DNA of 64,000 bases, from the NCBI RefSeq assembly GCF_001019715.1, contig NZ_BBXJ01000001.1, positions 1,488,001 to 1,552,000 on the forward strand, written 5' to 3'. Source of the stretch: Rodentibacter caecimuris. GTDB lineage: Bacteria; Pseudomonadota; Gammaproteobacteria; Enterobacterales; Pasteurellaceae. The position numbers and the translations under genes are program-made. Below, piece by piece: positions 16,718 to 26,386 of the stretch. The notes under the pieces are model-generated. The model had not been told where the DNA came from. It saw only the letters and a program-made list of their open reading frames with translations, and did no database searches. Every line of letters begins with the position of its first letter. Position 1 is the first letter of the stretch.

Positions 16718-17698
16718 TTATTTACTCAAACACTGTGTATAACTATCTGCTGTTGCTTGCAGAAAATCGGCATAGGAATTCGCCCCTAACCGTACGCTAT
16801 CACCAATCGGATCTAAACGCCCTATATTCACTGCCGTACCTTTTGCTAAAGATTCAATCACTTTCGGGGTAAATTGCGGCTCGGCAAACAAACAATTAAC
16901 GCGATGTTCTGCGATCTCCTGTTTGATATGTGCAAGGGTTTTCGCACCGGGCGCGACCAATGGGTTAATAGTGAAATAACCGCTTTGTTTTAAGCCGTAA
17001 GCATCATTGAAATAACCGTAAGCATCATGGAAAACAAAGAAACCTTTTTCTTTAAAAGGGGCAAGCTGAGCCTTGATTTTATCGCTTTGTTCCGCCAAAG
17101 TGCGGTTAAAATCGGCAAGGTTTTTTGCAATCAGCTCTTTCTTATCGGGAAATTGCACGGTCAGTTTATCCGCCACTTTTTGTGCCACAATTTGGCTAAT
17201 TGCCGGCGAATACCAAATATGCCAGTTGGTGCTTAATCCTTCGTGATTTTCATGAGCGTGATGATGTTCGTGTCCACCTTTATGCTCGTGCTTATGTTCG
17301 TGTTTATGCTCATGTTTGTGCTCGTGATCGCCATCTTCATGTAAATGCTCGTGATGTGCTTGGCTTAGCAAAGGTTCAATCTCAGCGAGATCGGCAATAG
17401 TAATCACCTTTTTACGCTCAATTTGGCTCACCGGTTTTGCTAAAAATGAATCGATGTCCTCACCTACCCATAGCACTAAGTCGGCCGATTTCACTTTTTG
17501 AATATCCGACAATTTTAAACTGTAATCATGCGGTGATGCCCCTGTGGGAACAAGAATCTGCGTATTAGTTACGCCGTTCGCAATAGACGAAGCAATAAAC
17601 CCAAGCGGTTTAACCGAAGCTAATACATCCGCATTTGCCACCATTGGCAAGGTTAAAAGTGCGGTTGAAATTACACTTATTTTTAATGTAGTTTTCAT
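16718..17698 (-). CDS. znuA: Zinc ABC transporter periplasmic binding protein ZnuA
   Basis: A 326-residue cluster-9 solute-binding protein with a signal peptide (MKTTLKISVISTALLTLPMVANA). The zinc-ligand histidine is in GASPHDYSL, others in WHIWYSP and FVFHDAYGYF. A long His-rich loop of HEHK repeats followed by GGHEHHHAHENHEG (about residues 115-155) scavenges zinc. It delivers zinc to ZnuBC, whose genes are not adjacent. The HEHK repeats are encoded by near-identical 12-bp units that could vary in copy number. A Fur/Zur-like AT-rich dyad lies just upstream (17713-17731). Confidence 0.95.
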   Translation of the reverse strand: MKTTLKISVISTALLTLPMVANADVLASVKPLGFIASSIANGVTNTQILVPTGASPHDYSLKLSDIQKVKSADLVLWVGEDIDSFLAKPVSQIERKKVITIADLAEIEPLLSQAHHEHLHEDGDHEHKHEHKHEHKHEHKGGHEHHHAHENHEGLSTNWHIWYSPAISQIVAQKVADKLTVQFPDKKELIAKNLADFNRTLAEQSDKIKAQLAPFKEKGFFVFHDAYGYFNDAYGLKQSGYFTINPLVAPGAKTLAHIKQEIAEHRVNCLFAEPQFTPKVIESLAKGTAVNIGRLDPIGDSVRLGANSYADFLQATADSYTQCLSK

Positions 17699-17712
17699 TT
17701 TGTCTCCTCAAT

Positions 17713-17731
17713 TGTTAATAATGATTCTCAA
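17713..17731 (-). promoter_or_regulatory. Possible Zur/Fur operator upstream of znuA
   Basis: The AT-rich imperfect dyad TTGAGAATCATTATTAACA (minus strand), 15 bp before the znuA start, resembles Fur-family boxes. Zinc control of znuA is usual, but the match is weak. Confidence 0.3.
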
Positions 17732-17835
17732 ATAGTCGTAAAAGGCTACACGTTTTAAAACAAATTGCAATGGTTTTACACAAAAATTTGGTGAGATTTT
17801 TGCGTGAAAGAAAAATTGAATGTCATAAAAAACAA

Positions 17836-17855
17836 AAGGCAACTTTTGTTGCCTT
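17836..17855 (-). terminator. tcdA terminator
   Basis: AAGGCAAC-TTTT-GTTGCCTT, 18 bp after the tcdA stop, is followed on the minus strand by TTGTTTTTT. Confidence 0.85.
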
Positions 17856-17873
17856 CCATGAGATATTGAGTTT

Positions 17874-18638
17874 TTATTTTTTCAGCAATTTATCAATCAC
17901 CCGTGAAACGGCAAAAAAGCCAAATGTGGCGGTAATCATGGTTGCCGCACCAAAACCGTTTGCACAATTCATCGTCGCGGATACCGTGCAGCCCTCCCCC
18001 GTTTGAGGAAAAATAAGCGGTTGTGTGGAAAATACCGCATCTATACCAAATTTACGCTGTGGATTTTGGCTAAAGTTAAAATCCTTGCGTAAAACCGACC
18101 GCACTTTTGCCAATAGGGGATCTTGAATAGTTTTGCTTAAATCGGCAATTTGAATTTGCGTAGGATCCGTTTGTCCCCCTGCGCCACCCACGGTGATAAT
18201 TTTAATTTTATTACGTTTGCAATAGGCAATCATCGCTGCCTTGGTTTTAACATTATCAATGGCGTCAATCACATAATCATAGCCTCGATTGAGATAATCA
18301 GCCTGATTATCGGGTGAAATAAAATCATCAATAATATTGACAAGACATTCGGGATTAATCAGTTTTACCCGTTCTGCCATCACTTCCGTTTTAAGTTTAC
18401 CGATATTACCGCTTAATGCCGGAAGTTGGCGATTGATGTTGGTGACACAAATATCGTCCATATCAATTAGAGTCAGCCGACCAATTCCAGAACGGGCTAA
18501 CGCTTCTACCACCCACGAACCGACACCGCCAATCCCAATAACACAAATATGAGCTTGCCGAAGGCGTGCCAATCCCTCAGGGGTATAAAGTCGCCCAATC
18601 CCGCCAAAACGCTGTTCGTAATTATCTATACGCGCCAT
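17874..18638 (-). CDS. tcdA: tRNA threonylcarbamoyladenosine dehydratase TcdA
   Basis: A 254-residue E1-like (ThiF/MoeB fold) enzyme that cyclises t6A37 of tRNAs to ct6A using ATP. Motifs: the nucleotide-binding GIGGVGS (35-41), DMDDICVTNINRQ and a C-terminal NCANGFGAA region followed by a hydrophobic end. The ATG at 18638 overlaps the mltA stop (TAATG), so the 15 extra upstream bases of the open frame are not used. Translational coupling with mltA follows from this. Confidence 0.93.
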   Translation of the reverse strand: MARIDNYEQRFGGIGRLYTPEGLARLRQAHICVIGIGGVGSWVVEALARSGIGRLTLIDMDDICVTNINRQLPALSGNIGKLKTEVMAERVKLINPECLVNIIDDFISPDNQADYLNRGYDYVIDAIDNVKTKAAMIAYCKRNKIKIITVGGAGGQTDPTQIQIADLSKTIQDPLLAKVRSVLRKDFNFSQNPQRKFGIDAVFSTQPLIFPQTGEGCTVSATMNCANGFGAATMITATFGFFAVSRVIDKLLKK

Positions 18639-19759
18639 TATTGCAATACCCAAACACGACCATAATGTTTTGAAAGTCCGGCAATATGCCCTGCTTGCTC
18701 GCCGATTCCACGGTATAAATCAAAATGGTGTCCGTTTACCGCGCCACCCACATCTAATGCCACCATTAAATGTAATTTATGCGAACCTCTCCAATTACCG
18801 TCATTATCAATATCCGGCACTTCGACCAATAAAACGGAACCCGATGGGATCACATTACGATCGGAAGCCACCGCCGCCATTGGTACAAGAGGTACTCCTG
18901 CGGAACCTTTTACTTTTCCACTTGGATCATTTTTAAAGAATACATAGGATGGGTTGCGCTCTAATAAGCCTTGCACTCGTGAAGGATTCGCTTTTCCCCA
19001 ATCACGAATGGCTTGAATTGACATTTTCTCTTTTGGAATTTCCCCATCTTCCACCAACAAACGCCCTACTGCTTGATATTTAAAACCATTTTGTCCGGCA
19101 TAGGCAAAATAATTCAAATTGCCGTTGCCAAAATCAACATAACCACTTCCCTGTACACCTAACAAGAAGTTATCAATCATAGAATCACTATAAGCCAATT
19201 CTAAACCTTTCCCTTCCAATGCCCCTGCATAGATTTGCGCACGAGACAAACGCTTATAGGTTGGCATGGCATAAATTGGGTGTTGAAATTTCCCTTGTGG
19301 TGTTCGGCGGGCCTGAATCACCGGAGAGTAATAGCCCGTCATCAATACATTTTGATAACCATCAAAGCCTTTCATAATTTGTGAAGAAATACCGTATTGC
19401 GACAATTCACGCACATCCGCACCGGCAAGCACCCAATTCGTAATTTTTTGATAGTGGCCATAAAAACGCTCGGATAGTCTGTCGGAGTAAGCTTTAATAT
19501 TAGAAAGTTGAGTTAAAAAATCACCTTGATTAATGACCGCACTTTGATTTTCCACACGAGCAACCGGCGATAAAATACTTTGTTGATAGGGACGTCCATT
19601 GTATTTTGCACCAAATTTTTTAGGATCATCGCCTGTTGGTGTGAGAATAGGCGAACCGTTATTTGATGATTTGTGTGATGAACCACCACAGGCTACCAAA
19701 ATTGATGTGATTGCGAAAAGAGAAAAAACTTTTATACCGAGATTTTTACAAAATTTCAT
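18638..19759 (-). CDS. mltA: Membrane-bound lytic murein transglycosylase A
   Basis: A 373-residue lipoprotein with lipobox LVAC (Cys24) after a short signal sequence, then the MltA barrel and a 3D domain near the C-terminus (VALDVGGAVNGHHFDLYRG). It cleaves the MurNAc-GlcNAc bond with formation of 1,6-anhydroMurNAc at the inner face of the outer membrane. The MTGYYSPVIQARRTPQG and SGYVDFGNG segments are family hallmarks, and Asp in DVGG corresponds to the catalytic acid. The gene precedes tcdA with a stop-start overlap. Confidence 0.94.
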   Translation of the reverse strand: MKFCKNLGIKVFSLFAITSILVACGGSSHKSSNNGSPILTPTGDDPKKFGAKYNGRPYQQSILSPVARVENQSAVINQGDFLTQLSNIKAYSDRLSERFYGHYQKITNWVLAGADVRELSQYGISSQIMKGFDGYQNVLMTGYYSPVIQARRTPQGKFQHPIYAMPTYKRLSRAQIYAGALEGKGLELAYSDSMIDNFLLGVQGSGYVDFGNGNLNYFAYAGQNGFKYQAVGRLLVEDGEIPKEKMSIQAIRDWGKANPSRVQGLLERNPSYVFFKNDPSGKVKGSAGVPLVPMAAVASDRNVIPSGSVLLVEVPDIDNDGNWRGSHKLHLMVALDVGGAVNGHHFDLYRGIGEQAGHIAGLSKHYGRVWVLQ

Positions 19760-19911
19760 ATCTTATTCCTAAACAAAAAATGAATTTTATGAGGCTGCAT
19801 ACGCTATCAAAAATTGTCTGAAACCACTAGCACTATTTCCTCAATAGCGTTTAATTTATATTCGTTTTGGTTATTTTATTAACAAACGCGACATAAACTT
19901 TTGTTTAATAC

Positions 19912-19939
19912 TTGCAAAATTTCTTGAATGCAGTATAGT
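19912..19939 (+). promoter_or_regulatory. Promoter of the initiator tRNA gene
   Basis: TTGCAA (19912-19917), a 16-bp spacer and TATAGT (19934-19939) lie 12 bp before the tRNA. The segment after the -10 is GC-richer (ACGCCCATC), typical of stable-RNA promoters under stringent control. Confidence 0.6.
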
Positions 19940-19951
19940 ACGCCCATCAGA

Positions 19952-20028
19952 CGCGGGGTGGAGCAGCTTGGTAGCTCGTCGGGCTCATAACCCGAAGGCC
20001 GTCGGTTCAAATCCGGCCCCCGCAACCA
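19952..20028 (+). tRNA. Initiator tRNA-fMet (CAT)
   Basis: A 77-nt cloverleaf with anticodon CAT in CTCATAA. Initiator features are present: an unpaired C1-A72 at the end of the acceptor stem (CGCGGGG against CCCCGCA) and three consecutive G-C pairs in the anticodon stem (TCGGG/CCCGA). CCA is encoded. Confidence 0.97.
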
Positions 20029-20034
20029 GTTTTT

Positions 20035-20062
20035 AAAGCATCGATTTTATCGGTGCTTTTTT
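20035..20062 (+). terminator. Terminator of the initiator tRNA gene
   Basis: AGCATCGA and TCGGTGCT pair (with one G-T) around a short loop and are followed by TTTTTT, 6 bp after the tRNA. Confidence 0.75.
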
Positions 20063-20078
20063 CATATGTCTTATCGGT

Positions 20079-20116
20079 AAAAAGCATTTTTCCTCAATGG
20101 GGGAAAAATGCTTTTT
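20079..20116. terminator. rlmM terminator, long stem
   Basis: AAAAAGCATTTTTCC pairs with GGAAAAATGCTTTTT around a loop, ending 1 bp before the rlmM stop codon. It can act in both directions. Confidence 0.75.
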
Positions 20117-20117
20117 C

Positions 20118-21206
20118 TCATTTAATAACAATATGAACTGTAATTTCCTCTCTATCGTGGAAAAGATGTTTTGCCTGAATCTCAAAGGTCAAATTTTGTT
20201 TATTCAACATATCAGTGAGATTTTCCAAGCACTGCATCACTTCTTGATAACGTTTTTTCATTGGTAACTTTAAATTAAAAATCGTTTCACGACACCAACC
20301 GTTCACCAACCATTTGCCAATCAGATTGGTAATGCGGCTTGGCTGTTCTACCATATCGCACACCAACCAATCGATTTTTTTACGTTTTGGCGGCTGAAAT
20401 TTAAAACCGTCTTCCGCACAATGCTCAATTCGACCGGTCTCGTGTAGGCTTTCCGCCATTTTCCCATGATCTACCGCATAGACAAATAAACCCCGTTTAA
20501 CCAACTGATATGTCCAGCCGCCCGGACAAGCCCCCAAATCCACACCGACCATACTGTCATTTAAACGTTTTTCTTCTTCCTTACGGGGAATAAATGTCAA
20601 AATCGCCTCTTCTAATTTCAACGTAGAACGGCTCGGTGCATCAAACGGAAATTTCAAACGAGGAATCCCCATAAAATACTCGGAATGGTTATTGGTATAG
20701 GAATAGCCCACATAACAGCAATTTGGCTTAACAAAAAAACAATGCAAAAAATGACCGCTCTTTGGATTCGGTCTATCCGCTAGCCAACCCTGCTTTTTTA
20801 ATGCCTGACGTAGTGGCACCGTAAATTTACGGCAGAAAGTGGAAAGTTCTTTTGATTCATTCGTATCTGCGGTTTCTACAAAAAGCTCTGCGGATAGCCT
20901 GATATTTGCTTGCGCTGAAATCGTCTCAAAGTCCTTAATAATGGGGCTAATACGATCGGTCGGATCGAGATTCTCCAATAAGTCGGACACCACTAACATT
21001 TGACGGGCAAAAATAAGCCCGTTAAATGGAATTTCACGTGCCAGACGATCGGCATCATTTGGTTGATAACATTCAAATATTACATAGCCTGAATGTTCTT
21101 GCACTCGGGCAAAGCCAAATATGCCTAAAGCTGCGGCGCGATCGGTTATTTCCGCTGCCATTTCTTTTTCAAAGCCGGGGCGGCAATATAATGCGAGTTT
21201 ATTCAT
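20118..21206 (-). CDS. rlmM: 23S rRNA C2498 2'-O-ribose methyltransferase RlmM
   Basis: A 362-residue SAM-dependent methyltransferase with an N-terminal THUMP-like domain and a C-terminal Rossmann domain carrying [15 protein letters not shown] (SAM binding) and the catalytic K-D-K-type residues in [13 protein letters not shown] and [10 protein letters not shown]. It modifies C2498 in 23S rRNA before 50S assembly. Its start overlaps the end of gcvA by 8 bp on the same strand, so the two are cotranscribed. Confidence 0.94.
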   Translation of the reverse strand: MNKLALYCRPGFEKEMAAEITDRAAALGIFGFARVQEHSGYVIFECYQPNDADRLAREIPFNGLIFARQMLVVSDLLENLDPTDRISPIIKDFETISAQANIRLSAELFVETADTNESKELSTFCRKFTVPLRQALKKQGWLADRPNPKSGHFLHCFFVKPNCCYVGYSYTNNHSEYFMGIPRLKFPFDAPSRSTLKLEEAILTFIPRKEEEKRLNDSMVGVDLGACPGGWTYQLVKRGLFVYAVDHGKMAESLHETGRIEHCAEDGFKFQPPKRKKIDWLVCDMVEQPSRITNLIGKWLVNGWCRETIFNLKLPMKKRYQEVMQCLENLTDMLNKQNLTFEIQAKHLFHDREEITVHIVIK

Positions 21207-22092
21207 ATTCTTCTTTTTTTATTGCATTAATAATCCATTGACGAAAAGCCTGAATTTGTTCGTCATCAAGACGATCGAGATGATTCACGACATAAAAAGA
21301 TTTAGGATCAGGTAAATTTGTCGGTAATACTACCTGAAGTGTACCCTGTTCAATTTCCTGCAACGCGATCAAACGATTAGCTAACGCAATTCCCTGTCCG
21401 TGGCTTGCTGCCTGCAATGCCATAAACGTATGGCTAAATAAGGGGCCTTGCTGGATATTCAAATCTTCAAGTTTTAAATAATCCGCCATAATCCGCCAGT
21501 TATCACGCGTATGCGTATGGAGCAGCGTATGTTGCTTTAAATCCCGCTTGTCGCGAACCGGTTTTTTGGCAAGCAATTCCGGTGAAGCTAAAATCAGTAA
21601 GTTTTCTTTACCTAAACGATCAACCTGTAAATTCTGCCAATTTCCCTTTCCATAATAAATGGCAAGATCGATTTCTTTATTTAATAAGCCCTCATCTTGA
21701 TCCACTCCTTTTAAGCGAACTTCAATTTCGGGATGAATCCGGTTAAATTCACTTAAATGCGGGACAAGCCATTGCAGACCAAAGGTTTGAGGGACACTAA
21801 TACTTAAATGGGGATCATCTTTTAGTGCTAATAATCGCTCTGTCGCTTCATTCAACTTACGTAAAATTTTATTAATATCGACAAAATAGGCTTTACCAAA
21901 CTCTGTTAATTCTAAGGCTCTATTTTTACGTTTAAACAATTCGACGCCTAAAAAATCTTCTAATAGTTTAATTTGATGACTAACAGCTGCCTGAGTAACA
22001 AAAAGCTCATCGGCCGCTTTTGTAAAACTTAAATGTCGTGATGCGGATTCAAAAGACTTCAATGAATTCAAGGGTGGCAAACGTTTATACAT
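21199..22092 (-). CDS. gcvA: LysR-type regulator GcvA
   Basis: A 297-residue LysR regulator opening [45 protein letters not shown], the winged HTH characteristic of GcvA, followed by a periplasmic-binding-like effector domain. In E. coli GcvA controls the glycine cleavage operon and activates the divergent small RNA GcvB. The same divergent arrangement is present here, with GcvB starting about 125 bp upstream, and a GATTA-7 nt-TAATC dyad lies between them. rlmM follows with an 8-bp overlap. Confidence 0.9.
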   Translation of the reverse strand: MYKRLPPLNSLKSFESASRHLSFTKAADELFVTQAAVSHQIKLLEDFLGVELFKRKNRALELTEFGKAYFVDINKILRKLNEATERLLALKDDPHLSISVPQTFGLQWLVPHLSEFNRIHPEIEVRLKGVDQDEGLLNKEIDLAIYYGKGNWQNLQVDRLGKENLLILASPELLAKKPVRDKRDLKQHTLLHTHTRDNWRIMADYLKLEDLNIQQGPLFSHTFMALQAASHGQGIALANRLIALQEIEQGTLQVVLPTNLPDPKSFYVVNHLDRLDDEQIQAFRQWIINAIKKEEYE

Positions 22093-22144
22093 AGTTCTTC
22101 CAAAATATAATTTTTTCGTCTATACTTAGACAGATTTAGTTCAG

Positions 22145-22161
22145 ATTAATTTTTCTAATCC
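22145..22161. promoter_or_regulatory. Probable GcvA operator between gcvA and gcvB
   Basis: GATTA-ATTTTTC-TAATC is a perfect 5-bp dyad with the T-N11-A geometry of LysR sites and contains CTAAT, the core described for GcvA. It lies about 20 bp upstream of the gcvB -35 region. Confidence 0.6.
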
Positions 22162-22181
22162 TTCAAATAAAAAAACGTCAT

Positions 22182-22210
22182 TTGTTCTTCTCATTTTCAA
22201 TTCTTACAAT
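22182..22210 (+). promoter_or_regulatory. gcvB promoter
   Basis: TTTGTT (22182-22187), a 17-bp spacer and TACAAT (22205-22210) lie about 9 bp before the presumed RNA start. The weak -35 fits dependence on an activator. Confidence 0.5.
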
Positions 22211-22218
22211 ACACCCCA

Positions 22219-22388
22219 TACTTAACTGTTGGTAATTCTTTACGAGTTAATGAGTTTCGGACTTAAGTATGATGTTGTGTTTGCATATAGTTCAGGTAAC
22301 TGAACTTGAGTAACAATAAGTTACTCGTTTACTTCCTATAATTTGAACCTTTTGGTTAGACGCCACCCATTTTGAGTGGCGTTTTTTT
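22219..22388 (+). ncRNA. gcvB: GcvB regulatory small RNA
   Basis: A non-coding stretch of about 170 nt divergent from gcvA. It contains the conserved G/U-rich seed GATGTTGTGTTTGCAT (22271-22286), nearly identical to region R1 of E. coli GcvB. A hairpin of the type GTTCAGGTAACTGAAC and a TACTTCCT segment follow. It ends in a Rho-independent terminator (ACGCCACCC and its partner GAGTGGCGT plus T7). GcvB with Hfq represses amino-acid and peptide transport mRNAs. The 5' end is estimated from the promoter and is not exact. Confidence 0.88.
22360..22388 (+). terminator. gcvB terminator
   Basis: ACGCCACCC-ATTTT-GAGTGGCGT followed by seven T residues. Confidence 0.9.
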
Positions 22389-22567
22389 CATGCCGGAATT
22401 CTAACACAGCTCTCTTTCCTTTTCTCGTTTTACTTGATGACGTTTAAAATAACTTGAGTAAATTTTAAGAAATCACAAAAAAATTTAAGCTTTAAGGTTC
22501 AAATGCTCAAAATAATGATGTAGATTAAACGACAGTTCACTAACAACATCATATTGAGGAAAGCAAA

Positions 22568-23599
22568 ATGAAAGATTTAGACTGGGATAACCTTGGTTTC
22601 AATTACATTAAAACCGACTATCGTTTTATCGCCCATTGGAAAAACGGTAAATGGGACGAAGGAAAGCTCACCACAGATAATACTTTACATATTCACGAAG
22701 GTTCGACCGCACTTCACTATGGTCAGCAATGTTTTGAAGGTTTAAAAGCCTATCGTTGCAAGGATAATTCTATTAACTTATTCCGTCCTCAAGAAAATGC
22801 CAAGCGTATGCAACGCACAGCTGATCGTCTATTAATGCCGCAGGTACCAACGGAATTATTTGTTCGGGCTTGTAAAGAGGTCGTTAAAGCAAATGCAGAT
22901 TGGGTTGGCCCTTACGGTTCGGGCGCAACCTTATATTTACGTCCATTCCTCATCGGTGTTGGTGAAAATATTGGCGTAAAGGCTGCTCCTGAATTTATTT
23001 TCTCCGTATTCTGCTGTCCGGTAGGCGCATATTTTAAAGGCGGGCTAACTCCCTCTAATTTCATCACGACTGAATACGACCGAGCAGCACCGATGGGAAC
23101 AGGCGGCGTGAAAGTGGGCGGTAACTATGCGGCAAGCCTACTCCCCCATGAGTTAGCGGTTGAGCAGGGTTCGCAAGAACGAAAATTTGCCGATGCCATT
23201 TATCTTGATCCGAAAACCCATACAAAAATTGAAGAAGTCGGTGCGGCAAATTTCTTTGGTATCACCAAAGATAATAAATTTATTACTCCAACATCAGAAT
23301 CCATTTTACCGAGTATTACCAAATATTCCCTACTCTATATTGCTAAAGAACGTTTAGGCATGGAGGTCATTGAGGGAGATGTGTATATTGATCAACTTGA
23401 TCAATTTGCTGAAGCCGGCGCTTGCGGTACGGCAGCGGTCATTTCTCCGGTAGGCGGTATTCAGCATAAAGATAAATTCCACGTATTTTATTCCGAAACG
23501 GAAGTAGGGCCGATTACACGCAGACTTTACGAAGAGCTCACCGGAATTCAGTTTAGTGATATTGAAGCCCCAGAAGGTTGGATTGTGAAAGTTGAATAA
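22568..23599 (+). CDS. ilvE: Branched-chain amino acid aminotransferase (type II)
   Basis: A 343-residue class-IV PLP enzyme that transaminates leucine, isoleucine and valine with 2-oxoglutarate. Motifs: [14 protein letters not shown] near the N-terminus, the PLP-lysine region [14 protein letters not shown], and the C-terminal [10 protein letters not shown]. It resembles the eukaryote/Bacillus-type BCAT rather than the E. coli IlvE type. A strong TGAGGAAAG site precedes the ATG. It stands alone. I see no convincing leader peptide for attenuation in the 178 bp after gcvB. Confidence 0.95.
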   Translation: MKDLDWDNLGFNYIKTDYRFIAHWKNGKWDEGKLTTDNTLHIHEGSTALHYGQQCFEGLKAYRCKDNSINLFRPQENAKRMQRTADRLLMPQVPTELFVRACKEVVKANADWVGPYGSGATLYLRPFLIGVGENIGVKAAPEFIFSVFCCPVGAYFKGGLTPSNFITTEYDRAAPMGTGGVKVGGNYAASLLPHELAVEQGSQERKFADAIYLDPKTHTKIEEVGAANFFGITKDNKFITPTSESILPSITKYSLLYIAKERLGMEVIEGDVYIDQLDQFAEAGACGTAAVISPVGGIQHKDKFHVFYSETEVGPITRRLYEELTGIQFSDIEAPEGWIVKVE

Positions 23600-23620
23600 T
23601 TTAAGGGATATATTCCAACA

Positions 23621-23650
23621 AAAAGTGCGGTTAAAATTAACCGCACTTTT
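23621..23650. terminator. Bidirectional uptake-sequence terminator between ilvE and purF
   Basis: AAAAGTGCGGTTAA and TTAACCGCACTTTT, inverted uptake sequences, form a near-perfect stem flanked by A and T runs between two convergent genes. Confidence 0.85.
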
Positions 23651-23651
23651 T

Positions 23652-25169
23652 TTATCGCTCATTATGAATTTCTAAATTTGTCGCATCTTTTTCCCTTTTC
23701 TTCTTTGCTGCATCATTGCGTTGCGAGGCAATACCATCTAAATATTCATCGGTAATATCACCTGTGATATATTCACCGGTAAAAACCGAACAATCAAATG
23801 CTTGAATCGTCGGGTTTTCTTGCTGAACAGATTCCGTTAATGCGCTAAGATCTTGGAAAATTAATTTATCCACCCCAATCAATTTCGCAATTTCCTCCAC
23901 ACTGCGACCATAAGCAATCAGCTCATTTTTGGTTGGCATATCAATACCATACACATTTGGATAACGAATTTCCGGTGCAGCAGAGGCAAAATAGATTTTC
24001 TTCGCTCCGGCGGCACGCGCCATTTCTACAATTTGCTCGGATGTAGTGCCACGCACGATGGAGTCATCCACTAATAAGACATTTTTATCTTTAAATTCCG
24101 ATTTAATCGTATTGAGTTTACGACGAACGGAATTAATACGCTGTGCTTGACCCGGCATAATGAAGGTACGCCCAACATAGCGGTTTTTCACAAAACCTTG
24201 GCGGTAAGGTTTATTTAGCACGTTAGATATTTGTAATGCGATATCCGTTGATGTTTCCGGTACAGGAATAACCACGTCAATATTGTCTAATTCATCTTTC
24301 CATTCATGGGCTATTTTTTGTCCTAAGCGCTCCCCCATATGAACGCGAGCCGCATATACCGACACGCCATCCATAATGGAATCAGGACGGGCAAAATAAA
24401 CATACTCAAAAATACACGGATTTAAGACCGCACTTTCAGCACATTGTTGTGCGTAAAGTTCCCCCACAAAGGTAACATAAATCGCTTCACCCGGTGCAAC
24501 ATCACGAACAAAATCATAGCCTGCGACATCCAACGCAACAGTTTCTGAAGCAAACATATATTCCGTTTTACCATTCTCTTCACGCTGCCCCAGCACTAAA
24601 GGACGGATACCAAAAGGGTCACGAAATGCTACCATGCCATGCCCGATAATCATCGCCAAACACGCATAAGCGCCACGCACATCTTTGTGGGTTTTCCCTA
24701 CCGCATAGAAAATATCCTGCGGATCAAGATGATCTTGCGGAATATTGTCAAGGTGATTAGCAAAAATATTTAGAAGCAGTTCGGAATCGGAATTGGTATT
24801 CACGTGGCGACGTGCCGTTTTAAACACTTTTTGTTTTAACTCGGTCGAATTGGTTAAATTACCATTATGTACCAACGTTACCCCATAAGGTGAATTCACA
24901 TAAAACGGTTGGGCTTCCGACACGCTAGAACTGCCGGCAGTAGGATAACGTACATGCCCCATTCCGGCATGACCTTGTAAACGCAACATATGCTCATGTC
25001 TAAAAACATCGCTGACTAATCCATTCGCTTTACGTAGGCGGAAACGATTTTCATCGTCGATGGTAACAATCCCCGCTGCATCTTGCCCTCTGTGCTGTAA
25101 CAGCGTCAATGCTGCATAAATAGATTCATTAACAGGACTTTGGCTAACAATACCGACAATACCACACAT
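23652..25169 (-). CDS. purF: Amidophosphoribosyltransferase PurF
   Basis: A 505-residue Ntn-type amidotransferase carrying out the first step of purine synthesis (PRPP plus glutamine to phosphoribosylamine). Cys2 after the initiator Met (MCGIVGIV) is the nucleophile; the PRPP site is [14 protein letters not shown]. The long C-terminal region and charged tail are normal. It lies 10 bp downstream of cvpA, and the pair is probably controlled by the PurR box before cvpA. Confidence 0.97.
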   Translation of the reverse strand: MCGIVGIVSQSPVNESIYAALTLLQHRGQDAAGIVTIDDENRFRLRKANGLVSDVFRHEHMLRLQGHAGMGHVRYPTAGSSSVSEAQPFYVNSPYGVTLVHNGNLTNSTELKQKVFKTARRHVNTNSDSELLLNIFANHLDNIPQDHLDPQDIFYAVGKTHKDVRGAYACLAMIIGHGMVAFRDPFGIRPLVLGQREENGKTEYMFASETVALDVAGYDFVRDVAPGEAIYVTFVGELYAQQCAESAVLNPCIFEYVYFARPDSIMDGVSVYAARVHMGERLGQKIAHEWKDELDNIDVVIPVPETSTDIALQISNVLNKPYRQGFVKNRYVGRTFIMPGQAQRINSVRRKLNTIKSEFKDKNVLLVDDSIVRGTTSEQIVEMARAAGAKKIYFASAAPEIRYPNVYGIDMPTKNELIAYGRSVEEIAKLIGVDKLIFQDLSALTESVQQENPTIQAFDCSVFTGEYITGDITDEYLDGIASQRNDAAKKKREKDATNLEIHNER

Positions 25170-25179
25170 TTCATGATCC

Positions 25180-25671
25180 TTATTGATTAAGTGTTGAATT
25201 TAAGAAACTGGAACTCGCTTGAAGTTGTTGGAAAAACCATTCAATAATGAAGCCAAAATGCGGAATAAGTTTTGCTTCTTTCCACCAATCGGTTTGTTCA
25301 AAGTTTGTGAAGGTATCCAAGAAAAATAAGATCGCCGCAACAATTAGCGCACCGCGTAATAAACCAAAGACCGCCCCTAATACACGATCAGTACCGCTTA
25401 ATCCTGTTTTATCAACCAACTGTGCAATCACAAAATTGATGATCCCGCCAACAATTAATGTTAGAACAAACAAAATGCCAATTGCCGTGCCATTCCGCAC
25501 ATACATGGATTCAATTTGAGTTAGATAAGTTGCAAGGTAAGGATAAAACTGGCTTGCCACGATAAATGCAACGACCCAGCTGGCAAGTGATAGCACTTCG
25601 CGTACAAAACCACGTAGTAAACTGACAAGAATAGAAAAAGCGATAATGCCAATAATAATGTAATCGATCAT
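25180..25671 (-). CDS. cvpA: CvpA family membrane protein
   Basis: A 163-residue integral membrane protein with about four hydrophobic helices ([21 protein letters not shown] onwards), needed for colicin V production in E. coli and linked to envelope robustness. The ATG at 25671 with GAGAG eight bases upstream matches the family N-terminus; the 15 upstream codon bases of the longer frame are excluded. It is the first gene of a cvpA-purF operon. A stem-loop with a T run lies between the promoter region and the start. Confidence 0.92.
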   Translation of the reverse strand: MIDYIIIGIIAFSILVSLLRGFVREVLSLASWVVAFIVASQFYPYLATYLTQIESMYVRNGTAIGILFVLTLIVGGIINFVIAQLVDKTGLSGTDRVLGAVFGLLRGALIVAAILFFLDTFTNFEQTDWWKEAKLIPHFGFIIEWFFQQLQASSSFLNSTLNQ

Positions 25672-25682
25672 TAAAAAGTCTC

Positions 25683-25710
25683 TCAATAAAAAGAGCTGCC
25701 TAAAGCAGCC
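25683..25710 (-). terminator. Terminator-like hairpin in the cvpA-purF leader
   Basis: On the minus strand GGCTGC-TTTA-GGCAGC is followed by TCTTTTTATT, 12-15 bp before the cvpA start and just after a likely -10 (TAGAAT, about 25717-25722). It could end yfbV transcripts, protect the 5' end of the cvpA message, or attenuate. Confidence 0.65.
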
Positions 25711-25738
25711 TGTGTATTCTACAAAAAATAAAGTAAAA

Positions 25739-25754
25739 AGGAAAACGTTTGCGT
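25739..25754 (-). promoter_or_regulatory. PurR operator upstream of cvpA-purF
   Basis: ACGCAAACGTTTTCCT on the minus strand matches the E. coli PurR box consensus (ACGCAAACGTTTNCNT) essentially perfectly. It overlaps the -35 region of the presumed promoter. Confidence 0.88.
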
Positions 25755-25767
25755 CATATAAATTTTG

Positions 25768-26211
25768 CTAAATTTCTTTCCAAAAAGCCCTGTCTAACCG
25801 CAGCTCCGCTTTCCTTAAAACTTCGGCTAAATGTTGATAAGTGGGTTTACCTTGTAAGGGAGGAACAGATTCTTGGATATTTCTCAAACGTTCACAAATA
25901 TCGTAAAACCATGTTGCACTTTGCGCTTCCAAAGGTGAAATTGCACGTTTACCTAACCAATACAGTCCTTGTAGTGGGATTAATAAAGCAAAAAGTGCGG
26001 TTAAAATCGCTGCAGAAAAAGCCATAACATCATGTTTGGCATAAAGCTGTTGCCAAACAATAGCGAATACGGCAATTAACGGCATCGCATTTTGTGCAAA
26101 ACGCGTACTTTTTATGACACGGTGCTCAGGAAAAATGATCCCTAATTTAGCCTCTTTCGGCCAAGTGTTAAGATAAATTTGTCCTTGCTTGAAAATAGAA
26201 AAAAATGACAT
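25768..26211 (-). CDS. yfbV: UPF0208 inner-membrane protein YfbV
   Basis: A 147-residue membrane protein with two hydrophobic segments (about 40-57 and 64-88) and the family phrases [22 protein letters not shown] and [15 protein letters not shown]. In E. coli YfbV influences organisation of the terminus macrodomain. It is divergent from ackA, as in E. coli, which supports the call. cvpA-purF follows on the same strand. Confidence 0.9.
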   Translation of the reverse strand: MSFFSIFKQGQIYLNTWPKEAKLGIIFPEHRVIKSTRFAQNAMPLIAVFAIVWQQLYAKHDVMAFSAAILTALFALLIPLQGLYWLGKRAISPLEAQSATWFYDICERLRNIQESVPPLQGKPTYQHLAEVLRKAELRLDRAFWKEI

Positions 26212-26386
26212 AAAACAATAAAAACACCCTTAAAAATAACCGCACTTATGATACTCCAGTTCGCCTGGAATTTCTATCTTACCAAATTAATGCCAATGAC
26301 ATTTTTCTTTGACAGAAGTTAGATTTTTCTTTCTTGATTAATTTATTTTATTGCGTAAAAGGTGTATCCTATGCACGACTTTGCAG

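Noticed and set aside
17230-17345. CRISPR-like tandem repeats
   Set aside because: The units are 6/12 bp, have no spacers and encode the His-rich loop of ZnuA.
22503-22523. Tiny frame ATGCTCAAAATAATGATGTAG before ilvE as an attenuation leader peptide
   Set aside because: It has six codons, is not rich in Leu/Ile/Val beyond chance, and no terminator/antiterminator pair follows it before ilvE.
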